DNA of 64,000 bases from Propionicicella superfundia DSM 22317. Lineage in GTDB: Bacteria > Actinomycetota > Actinomycetes > Propionibacteriales > Propionibacteriaceae. Positions 57,297 to 64,000 of this stretch are shown here, piece after piece. Each line of letters begins with the position of its first letter. Position 1 is the first letter of the stretch. Location: contig NZ_KE384022.1 in the NCBI RefSeq assembly GCF_000423465.1, positions 124,001 to 188,000 of the forward strand, in the 5' to 3' direction. The notes under the pieces were generated by a model. That model worked only from the letters and a program-made list of their open reading frames with translations, made no database searches and was not told the origin of the DNA. Position numbers and translations under genes: made by a program.

Positions 57297-59480
57297 GTGA
57301 TCGACGCATGGCAGACGGGGGCGTTCCGCGCACGTGCCGCGCCCCTGGCCGAGGTCGTGGGCGCGAAGACGGCGAAGTCCTTCGCCGCGCTGCGGATCGC
57401 CACCGTCGGTGATCTGCTCGCCCATCTGCCCCGGCGCTATCTGGCCGGCACCGAGCTCACCGATCTCTCGACGCTTCGCGAGGGCGAATACGCGGCGGTC
57501 ATGGCGCGCGTCCAGCGGACGGCGGTGCGGATGGGATCGCGGCAGCCACGACTGGAGGCCGTCGTGACCGACGGCCACGGGCACCTCAACCTCACCTTCT
57601 TCGGCCGCGCGCCCCTTGTGAAGTACTGGGAGGCCGAGCTGTCCAAGGGCGTCCGCGGCATCTTCGTCGGCAAGGTCGGCAGCTTTCGCGGCGACCTCCA
57701 GCTCGCGCATCCGCAGTTCGTGATGCTGGACGCCCGTGGCGGCATCGTGGGCAGTTCGGAGGAGAAGCGGCTGCTGGCCTCCCTGTCGCAGTCGGGTCTC
57801 GTCGGAATGTACCCGGCGACGTCCAAGCTGCCGACGTGGCAGATCGCCGAGTCGGTCCGGCTCGCTCTCGCGACGCTGGAGGGCGTGGCCGATCCGTGGC
57901 CCGGCTGGGTTCGCGACGAGGCCGGCGTCGTCGGGCTGACCGATGCCTACCGCCACGTCCACCAGCCCGAGTCCATGGCCGAGGTCGAAGCCGGCACACA
58001 CCGGCTTCGCTTCGACGAGGCGTTCGCCACCCAGGTGACGATGTCCTACCGACGCGCGTCCAACGAGGCGGCACGGGCCACGGCACGACAGCCCGTGACG
58101 GGTGGGCTCACCGATGCGTTCCTGGCCCGGCTCCCCTACCGGCTGACCGATGGGCAACGGGCCGTGTGCGACGAGATCCTCGCCGATCTCGCCCGCGAGG
58201 TCCCGATGCGGCGGCTGCTGCAGGGCGAGGTGGGCTCCGGCAAGACCGTCGTCGCGCTGATCGCGATGCTCGCCACGGTCGACGCGGGCGGTCAGGCCGT
58301 CCTCCTCGCCCCGACCGAGATCCTCGCCACCCAGCACTACCTGACGATCACCGCGCTGCTCGGCGACCTGGGCGGCGGCGCCATGCTCGGCGCGCCCGAC
58401 ACCGCCACCGACGTCGTCCTCGTCACCGGCTCGCAGCCCGCGGCCCGCCGCAGACAGGCCCTGCTGCGGGCCGTCGACGGGTCGGCGGGGATCGTCGTCG
58501 GCACGCACGCGCTGCTCGCCGACAACGTCCGGTTCGCCGATCTCGGGCTCGTCGTCATCGACGAGCAGCACCGATTCGGTGTCGAGCAGCGGGCCGCGCT
58601 GGGCGCCACGTCCGCGACCCGGCCGCATCGGCTGGTGCTCACCGCGACGCCCATCCCGCGTTCGGTCGCGATGACCGTCTTCGGCGACCTGGAGGTGTCC
58701 ACCCTCACCGAGGTGCCCGGCGGGCGCGCCGGCGTCTCCACGACGCTCGTCGACGAGGCCCGGCGCCCGGCCTGGGTCGAACGCGCGTGGCAGCGTCTCC
58801 GCGAGGAGGTGGACGCCGGGAGACAGGCCTTCGTCGTCGCTCCCCGAATCGACACCCCCGCCGACGACCCGGAGGCGCTCGGTGTCGTCGACCTCGCCGC
58901 GAGGCTCACCGCGGGGCCTCTCGCGGGGCTGCGGATCGGCGTCGTTCACGGCAGGCAGTCCTCCCCCGACCAGGCGGAGGCGATGGCGGCCTTCGTCCGC
59001 GGCGAGACCCAGGTGCTTGTCGCGACGACGGTGATCGAGGTGGGCGTCGACGTGGCGAACGCGTCGATGATGGTCGTCACGGATGCCGACAGGTTCGGCA
59101 TCTCCCAACTGCACCAGTTGCGGGGGCGGATCGGCCGTGGCGCGCACCCCGGCGTCTGTCTCCTGCTCACCAGGGCCGAGCCCGGATCGGACGCGTGGCG
59201 GCGGCTGGAGGCGGTCGCCGCGACGACCGACGGCTTCACGCTGGCCGAGATCGACCTCGAGCAGCGCCGCGAGGGCAACGTGCTGGGTTCGGACCAGTCG
59301 GGCACCCATTCGGGGTTGCGCCTGCTCAGCGTCGTCGACGACGCCGACCTCATCCGGCGCGCGCGCGACCTCGCCGACCGTGCCGTCGCGGCCGATCCCG
59401 ACCGGTCGACACCCGGCTTCGCCGATGCGGTGACATGGATCGAGTCCGTCTCCGACGCCGAGTGGTTCGAGCGTGACTGA
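57297..59480 (+). CDS. recG: ATP-dependent DNA helicase RecG
   Basis: A 727-residue branch-migrating helicase that remodels stalled forks. The N-terminal wedge/OB domain includes 'TVGDLLAHLPRRYL'. The helicase core has 'LLQGEVGSGKTVVALIAML', the DExH-like box 'LVVIDEQHRFGVEQRAALG', 'TATPIPRSVAMTVFGDLEV', and the C-terminal 'QLRGRIGRGAHPGVCLLLT'. GTG 57297 has TAGGGT 7 nt upstream. Confidence 0.96.
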   Translation: MIDAWQTGAFRARAAPLAEVVGAKTAKSFAALRIATVGDLLAHLPRRYLAGTELTDLSTLREGEYAAVMARVQRTAVRMGSRQPRLEAVVTDGHGHLNLTFFGRAPLVKYWEAELSKGVRGIFVGKVGSFRGDLQLAHPQFVMLDARGGIVGSSEEKRLLASLSQSGLVGMYPATSKLPTWQIAESVRLALATLEGVADPWPGWVRDEAGVVGLTDAYRHVHQPESMAEVEAGTHRLRFDEAFATQVTMSYRRASNEAARATARQPVTGGLTDAFLARLPYRLTDGQRAVCDEILADLAREVPMRRLLQGEVGSGKTVVALIAMLATVDAGGQAVLLAPTEILATQHYLTITALLGDLGGGAMLGAPDTATDVVLVTGSQPAARRRQALLRAVDGSAGIVVGTHALLADNVRFADLGLVVIDEQHRFGVEQRAALGATSATRPHRLVLTATPIPRSVAMTVFGDLEVSTLTEVPGGRAGVSTTLVDEARRPAWVERAWQRLREEVDAGRQAFVVAPRIDTPADDPEALGVVDLAARLTAGPLAGLRIGVVHGRQSSPDQAEAMAAFVRGETQVLVATTVIEVGVDVANASMMVVTDADRFGISQLHQLRGRIGRGAHPGVCLLLTRAEPGSDAWRRLEAVAATTDGFTLAEIDLEQRREGNVLGSDQSGTHSGLRLLSVVDDADLIRRARDLADRAVAADPDRSTPGFADAVTWIESVSDAEWFERD

Positions 59481-59647
59481 CCGGCGGCCGCATCGCGTCG
59501 CTCGCATCATCACGCCGCTCAGGCCCGGGGGTACGGTTCGCGCGTGACCGGCAGCGGTCCCATCGCGGCGCCGTGCCGATTCACGGACGTGGAGCGGATG
59601 ACTCGAGTCGGCTCGGCCGGACGGGTGCGCCGCGAGCGCACGAAAGA

Positions 59648-59671
59648 GCCCGCTCCCGCGAGGGAACGGGC
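59648..59671 (-). terminator. Rho-independent terminator after rpmB
   Basis: GCCCG-c-TCCC and GGGA-a-CGGGC form a stem around the loop GCGA, 21 nt past the rpmB stop. On the minus strand the stem is followed by TCTTTCG, a partial T-run. It can also serve recG from the other side. The rest of 59481-59692 shows nothing else. Confidence 0.75.
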
Positions 59672-59692
59672 CCGGTTCGTCTCAGGGACGCG

Positions 59693-59878
59693 TCAGCGGG
59701 TGACCTTGCCGGCCTTCAGGCAGGAGGTGCACACGTTGAGGCGCTGCGAACGGCCGTCCACGACGGCGCGCACGCGCTGAATATTCGGGTTCCAGCGCCG
59801 GTTGGTCTTCTTCTTCGACCACGGCACGTTGTGCCCGAAGCCAGGTCCCTTGGCGCAGACGTCACATACGGCAGCCAC
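59693..59878 (-). CDS. rpmB: 50S ribosomal protein L28
   Basis: A 61-residue L28 with two cysteine pairs ('AVCDVCAKG', 'VCTSCLKAGKV'), so it is the zinc-containing form. The GTG follows AAGGAGAG. No Zur-like box is visible upstream, consistent with the housekeeping rather than zinc-starvation copy. It is convergent with recG. Confidence 0.96.
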   Translation of the reverse strand: MAAVCDVCAKGPGFGHNVPWSKKKTNRRWNPNIQRVRAVVDGRSQRLNVCTSCLKAGKVTR

Positions 59879-59994
59879 CGGAGCTCTCCTTGTTTCTCGC
59901 GTGAGCGTTCTCATCTGAACGCACAGACCCTCAGCGGGGTCGTACAGCAACCTGGAAAGAATACAAGCTGGCGGCGCGCAGCGCCAAACCGCGA

Positions 59995-61680
59995 TCAGCT
60001 CGCGATCACGACCGGCACGATCATGGGCCGACGGCGGTAGGTCTTGTTGACCCAGCGGCCGATCGTACGGCGCAGCAACTGCTGCATCCGGTACGTGTCG
60101 TCGGCCTCCTCGGCGAGCGCATCGGTCAGCACCGAATGCAGTTCGGCACGGATCTCGTCGAATGCCGAATCGTCGGAGGAGAAGCCCCGGGCGAAGATCT
60201 CCGGACCGCTCACGACCGTCCGGGAACGCACGCTGACGACCGCGATGACGCTGATGAAGCCCTCTTCGCCGAGGATGCGCCGGTCGGTGAGCGCCGACTC
60301 GGAGATGTCGCCGACGGAGGCGCCGTCGACGAAGATGTAGTCGCATTCGACCTTGCCCACGACGCGGGCGAGCCCGTCCTTGATGTCGATGACGGTGCCG
60401 TCCTCGACGACGAGCGCGCGCTCCCGCGGCACTCCCGTGCGCACGGCCAACTCGGCGTTGGCGATGAGGTGCCGGATCTCCCCGTGGACGGGCAGGACGT
60501 TGCGGGGCTTCAGGATGTTGTAGGCGTACAGCAACTCCACGGCGCTCGCGTGCCCGGAGACGTGGACGAGCGCGTTCGCCTTGTGCACGACCTTGACACC
60601 GAGCCGGGCGAGGCCGTTGATGACCCGGTAGACGGAGTTCTCGTTGCCGGGGATGAGCGAACTCGCCAGCAGAACGACGTCTCCGGGCTGAACCTGGATG
60701 ACCGGGTGTTCGTGGTTGGAGATGCGCGCCAGGGCCGACAGCGGCTCCCCCTGGGACCCGGTGGAGATGATGACGACCTCGTCGTCGCGGTAGTCGTCGA
60801 TGTCGCGCAACTCGATGAGCGTTCCCTCGGGAACCCGCAGGTACCCGAGGTCGCGTGCCACCGACATGTTGCGGACCATCGACCGTCCGACGTACACGAC
60901 CTTGCGACCGTGTTTCACAGCCAGGTCCATGACCTGCTGGACACGGTGGACGTGGGAGGCGAAGCACGCCACGATCAGCTTGGCCTCCGCCTGAGCGAAG
61001 ACCCGCTCCATGTGCGGCTCGATCTCTCGCTCGGACGGGGTGAAGCCCGGCACCTCGGCGTTGGTGGAGTCCACGCAGAAGAGGTCGACGCCTTCGTCGG
61101 CGAGCCGGGCGAACCCGTTGAGATCGGTGATGCGCCCGTCGAGCGGCGTCTGATCCATCTTGAAGTCGCCGGTGTGGAGGATGACGCCCGCGGGCGTACG
61201 GACCACGACGGCCAGAGCGTCGGGAATCGAATGGTTGACGGCGAGGAAGCCCAACTCGAAATCGCCGAACCGGGTCTTCGATCCCTCGGCGACGATCCGC
61301 AGATCGGTGCCCTTGATGCGGTGCTCCTTGATCTTCTCCCGGACCAGCGCGAGGGTCAGTTGGGAGCCGACGACGGGGATGTCGGGCCGCTGCCGCAGCA
61401 GGTACGGCACCGCGCCGATGTGGTCCTCGTGCCCGTGGGTGAGGACGAGTGCCTCCACCTCGTCGAGCCGGTCGGCGATCACGTCGAGGCCGGGGAGGAT
61501 GAGATCGACGCCCGGATGGTCGTCCTCGGGGAAGAGGACGCCGCAGTCGATGAGCAGCAGCCGGCCCTCGTACTCGACCGAGGACATGTTGCGCCCGATG
61601 TCCCCGTGGCCGCCCAACGGCGTGTAGCGAATCGTCTTGGGGGGAAGCGCCGGCGGGGCGTTGCGGGGGGAATCGATCAC
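59995..61680 (-). CDS. rnj: Ribonuclease J
   Basis: A 561-residue metallo-beta-lactamase/beta-CASP ribonuclease with 5'-exo and endonuclease activity in mRNA decay. The zinc site is 'LTHGHEDHIGAVPYLL' (H82, H84, D86, H87), with 'ILHTGDFKMDQTPLDG' and the beta-CASP 'VHVSGHASAVELLYAYN'. GTG at 61680 has TAGGGT 6 nt upstream (leaderless pattern). Full length. Confidence 0.95.
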   Translation of the reverse strand: MIDSPRNAPPALPPKTIRYTPLGGHGDIGRNMSSVEYEGRLLLIDCGVLFPEDDHPGVDLILPGLDVIADRLDEVEALVLTHGHEDHIGAVPYLLRQRPDIPVVGSQLTLALVREKIKEHRIKGTDLRIVAEGSKTRFGDFELGFLAVNHSIPDALAVVVRTPAGVILHTGDFKMDQTPLDGRITDLNGFARLADEGVDLFCVDSTNAEVPGFTPSEREIEPHMERVFAQAEAKLIVACFASHVHRVQQVMDLAVKHGRKVVYVGRSMVRNMSVARDLGYLRVPEGTLIELRDIDDYRDDEVVIISTGSQGEPLSALARISNHEHPVIQVQPGDVVLLASSLIPGNENSVYRVINGLARLGVKVVHKANALVHVSGHASAVELLYAYNILKPRNVLPVHGEIRHLIANAELAVRTGVPRERALVVEDGTVIDIKDGLARVVGKVECDYIFVDGASVGDISESALTDRRILGEEGFISVIAVVSVRSRTVVSGPEIFARGFSSDDSAFDEIRAELHSVLTDALAEEADDTYRMQQLLRRTIGRWVNKTYRRRPMIVPVVIAS

Positions 61681-61774
61681 CCGACAACCCTATCCCGCCA
61701 CCCCGACGGATTCATCTCCGCCCCGTCGGGAAGGCGACAGGACGGGCAGCGGCGGCCGAGCGCGCCGCGATGGA

Positions 61775-62320
61775 TCACGCGGCGATCGACGTGTGCAGCC
61801 GGATCTCCTTGAGCGGGCTGCCGGAATCGGTCGCGACCTCACGGTGGGCGCCGTCGGGGGCCCAGCCCGTCGCGGTGACGAAGGCCCGCAACTCGTCGGC
61901 CGTGGACGCCAGCCACCAGGTGGCCCGCGAGAACCCGTCCGCACGCAGCGTGTCCACGATGGCGTTCAGGAGGCGCGACCCATGACCCTGACGACGAGCC
62001 GCCGGGTCGACCACGAACTCGGCGACCAGGGCGTCGGCGCTGGGGTCCGCGTCGGGATCGGGGCTCGGCCCGACGGCCGCGAACCCGCGGACCCCGCCAT
62101 CGCCGTCCACGGCCACGAGCACGCGGAACTGCGCCAGCGGAGGACGCGAGATCGCACGCTCCCAGGCGCTCGCGGCCTCCTGCTCCGGCAGGGCGAGCAG
62201 CTCGGCGGCCAGGCCGGCGGGCAGATGGGCGGCCCACGAGCGCCGCTGCACGGCGGCGATCTGGACCGCCTCGCGGGGCAGGGCGAGCCGCACCGCGGTC
62301 GGGCCGGAGGGTTTCGTCAC
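61775..62320 (-). CDS. GNAT-family N-acetyltransferase
   Basis: A 181-residue acetyltransferase. The acetyl-CoA loop is 'EFVVDPAARRQGHGSRLLNA' (R-x-x-G-x-G/A). The substrate cannot be told. The GTG at 62320 has TAGCAT 6 nt upstream. It follows the rnj start by about 95 nt on the same strand and is divergent from the M20 peptidase. Confidence 0.88.
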   Translation of the reverse strand: MTKPSGPTAVRLALPREAVQIAAVQRRSWAAHLPAGLAAELLALPEQEAASAWERAISRPPLAQFRVLVAVDGDGGVRGFAAVGPSPDPDADPSADALVAEFVVDPAARRQGHGSRLLNAIVDTLRADGFSRATWWLASTADELRAFVTATGWAPDGAHREVATDSGSPLKEIRLHTSIAA

Positions 62321-62424
62321 GCGGGCATGCTACCGCCGGCACGCCACATCCCGGTCGCGGGCCTCACCCGACCGCATCGAGGCACGGGCGCCGTCGCCGC
62401 GGCCGGCGCACTAGGGTCGGGCGT

Positions 62425-63699
62425 GTGACGGACACCGGAGCGGTCGCGCGGGCCAGGGTGCTCGCCGCGATCGATGTCGACGAGCTCCTCGCCCACCTCG
62501 CCTCACTCGTCCGCATACCCAGCGTGACCGGGTCGGCGGCCGAATCGGAACTCCAGCACACGCTCGCCGCCCAACTGGCCGAGCTGGGCCTGGACGTCGA
62601 CCACTGGAAACTGGATCTCGACGCCCTGCGCGCCGACCCGGACTACCCGGGCACGGAGACCGAGCGGACCGAGGGATACGGGGTCGCCGCCACGACGGGC
62701 GCCGGAGTGCCCGGGCTCATCCTCCAGGGGCATGCGGACGTCGTTCCCGTCGGCGATGCGTCCGCCTGGGCCGATGTGGACCCGTTCGGCGGCGAGATCC
62801 GCGACGGATGGCTGTACGGGCGCGGAGCATCCGACATGAAGGCGGGCGTCGCCGCGATCACCGCGGTCGCCCGGGCGCTGCGCCGTTCCGGTGTGCGACT
62901 CGCCAAGCCCCTCGCGGTCCACTTCGTGGTCGGCGAGGAGGACGGTGGACTCGGCGCCCTGGCCACGCTTCGTCGCGGCCACACCGGCGAGGCGGCCGTG
63001 ATCCCCGAGCCCACCGACGGGCACCTCATCGTCGCCAATGCCGGCGCACTCACGTTCGAGCTCCGCGTCCCCGGCCTGGCCGCACACGGCAGTTCCCGAC
63101 ACGAGGGGCATTCCGCCTACGAGGCATTCGGCCCGGTCCACGACGCCCTCCGGGTGCTGGAGCGACGTCTCAATGCCGACCCCGATCCGCTCTTCGCCGG
63201 CAATCCGCTCCCCTATGCGCTGTCGATCGGCCGCATCCGCGCCGGGGACTGGTCGAGCACGGTGCCCGACCTGCTGATCGCCGAAGGGCGTCTCGGCGTC
63301 CCGCTGGACAGCGAACCGGCGGACGTCCGGCGCCAGTTCGAAGAGGTCGTCGCGGCTGCCTGCGCACGCGATGCGTGGCTGGCCGGCCACCCCGCCACCG
63401 TGACCTGGCCCGGTGGGCAGTTCGCCCCCGGCCGGCTGCCGGCCGGCCACCCCCTGATCGCCCAGGCCTCGGCCGCCGCGGAGGCCGTCACCGGGCACCG
63501 GCCACGGGTGTGCGCGGCACCGTACGGCAGCGACCTGCGCCTGTACACCCGGGTCGGCGGCATCCCCACCCTGCACTTCGGCCCCGGCGACATCCGCTGG
63601 GCGCACGCCATCGGGGAGCGTGTCCTCGTCGAGCAGGTCGTCGCCGCGACCCGGGCGCTGGCCGTGCTGGCGGTGGAACGCCTGGTCGCCCAGCCCTGA
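62425..63699 (+). CDS. M20-family metallopeptidase (ArgE/DapE type)
   Basis: A 424-residue zinc hydrolase. Metal ligands are in 'LILQGHADVVPVG' (H103, D105), 'YGRGASDMKAG' (D137) and 'VVGEEDGGLG' (Glu171-Glu172), with a dimerisation domain in the middle and a final zinc His near 'DIRWAHAIGE'. It could be a deacetylase (ArgE), desuccinylase (DapE) or dipeptidase. It is not in an arg or dap operon. GTG with TAGGGT 7 nt upstream. Confidence 0.87.
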   Translation: MTDTGAVARARVLAAIDVDELLAHLASLVRIPSVTGSAAESELQHTLAAQLAELGLDVDHWKLDLDALRADPDYPGTETERTEGYGVAATTGAGVPGLILQGHADVVPVGDASAWADVDPFGGEIRDGWLYGRGASDMKAGVAAITAVARALRRSGVRLAKPLAVHFVVGEEDGGLGALATLRRGHTGEAAVIPEPTDGHLIVANAGALTFELRVPGLAAHGSSRHEGHSAYEAFGPVHDALRVLERRLNADPDPLFAGNPLPYALSIGRIRAGDWSSTVPDLLIAEGRLGVPLDSEPADVRRQFEEVVAAACARDAWLAGHPATVTWPGGQFAPGRLPAGHPLIAQASAAAEAVTGHRPRVCAAPYGSDLRLYTRVGGIPTLHFGPGDIRWAHAIGERVLVEQVVAATRALAVLAVERLVAQP

Positions 63700-63710
63700 C
63701 CGGGCGCCGG

Positions 63711-64000
63711 CTACATGGACTCCTCGACGATCCGCGTGACCTCGGCCTCGGTGAGCACGATCGGATTGCCCTTCATGCTGCTCGCCGCCAGGCCCTGCTT
63801 CACAGCGTCGGGAATCTGCTCGGCGGTCAGCCCCAGTCGAGACAGCGTCCGCACCCCGAGCAGGGAGACCGTCTCGGCGATCCAGGCGATGCCGTCGGCG
63901 GGCTTCGCGGCGGGGTCCCCGGTGAGGATCCGCGCGGCCTCCGCGTAGCGCTCCAGAGCGGGGTTGCCCGGGTCGCGCTCGGTCAGCGCGGCGATGTTCG
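63711..64000 (-). CDS. Iron-containing alcohol dehydrogenase, C-terminal part
   Basis: Only the last 96 or so codons are inside the window; the gene continues past 64000. The translated end reads 'NIAALTERDPGNPALERYAE', later 'LGVRTLSRLGLTAEQIPDAV' and 'AASSMKGNPIVLTEAEVTRI', ending TAG. That tail is typical of group-III iron-type alcohol dehydrogenases. The metal-site histidines lie upstream and cannot be checked. The substrate is unknown. Confidence 0.8.
   Translation of the reverse strand, partial: NIAALTERDPGNPALERYAEAARILTGDPAAKPADGIAWIAETVSLLGVRTLSRLGLTAEQIPDAVKQGLAASSMKGNPIVLTEAEVTRIVEESM

Noticed and set aside
59544-59780. Plus-strand 78-codon frame with TACGGT 6 nt before its GTG
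   Set aside because: It runs through the rpmB terminator and antisense into rpmB and is Arg-rich; the hexamer match is likely chance.
59693-59878. rpmB as a Zur-controlled zinc-free paralogue
   Set aside because: The protein keeps both cysteine pairs and no Zur-like box is seen upstream.

Overview
The window is a chromosome segment from a high-GC actinobacterium. The evidence is the strong G/C bias at third codon positions, frequent GTG starts, many 4-nt ATGA/GTGA gene overlaps, and the run recG / rsmD-coaD-sepIVA-yceD-rpmF-rnc-mutM-smc-ftsY-ffh-rpsP-khpA-rimM-trmD. That run resembles mycobacterial and propionibacterial chromosomes. Most of the window is core housekeeping; no complete prophage, integrase, IS element or CRISPR array was seen. 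The species cannot be named from the sequence alone.

Layout, left to right. 1-4.8 kb: arginine operon argC-J-B-D-R on the minus strand, without argF. 4.9-9.5 kb: a DEAD-box helicase, a small decayed patch beside tRNA-Asn(GTT) with an orphan ORF and a truncated ribbon-helix-helix gene, a hypothetical protein, a dehydratase-VOC fusion, and an odd sigma-70 family protein next to dnaG. 11.5-16.8 kb: a two-domain VOC dioxygenase behind a perfect palindromic operator, then the fructose PTS operon fruR-fruK-fruA-ptsH. 16.8-22.3 kb: dgt and dus, then a zinc uptake operon znuA-C-B-zur with a Zur-like box over the znuA start.

22.3-26.1 kb: asnB-like amidotransferase, Asp/Glu racemase and an ATP-grasp ligase closely resembling the D-aspartate ligase of Enterococcus. 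Together they look like a D-Asp/D-Asn peptidoglycan cross-bridge operon, the most interesting system in the window. 26.2-31.1 kb: an M1-type metallopeptidase, recO, uppS, two families of short tandem repeats, and an isolated argG. 31.2-37.3 kb: sdhCAB (type-B succinate dehydrogenase) and two tandem lipoprotein polysaccharide deacetylases. 37.3-42.5 kb: trmD-rimM-khpA-rpsP, ybaK-like, flavin reductase and ffh. 42.5-46.7 kb: a two-component system, an EamA transporter and a PAP2-DedA pair.

46.7-56.7 kb: ftsY, two very small membrane proteins, smc, gtrA, mutM, rnc, rpmF, yceD, sepIVA-like, coaD and rsmD. 56.8-64 kb: a flavin split-barrel protein, recG, rpmB, rnj, a GNAT acetyltransferase, an M20 peptidase and the 3' end of an iron-type alcohol dehydrogenase.

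How the genes work together: SRP targeting (ffh, ftsY), ribosome assembly and RNA processing (rpsP, rpmB, rpmF, rimM, trmD, rsmD, rnc, rnj, khpA), and chromosome maintenance (smc, recG, recO, mutM, dnaG) form the core. Several genes bear on the envelope: uppS, PAP2-DedA, the deacetylases, GtrA, the D-Asp cluster and SepIVA. At the head of about seventeen transcription units a -10-like hexamer lies 6 or 7 nt before the start codon, which points to widespread leaderless mRNAs.
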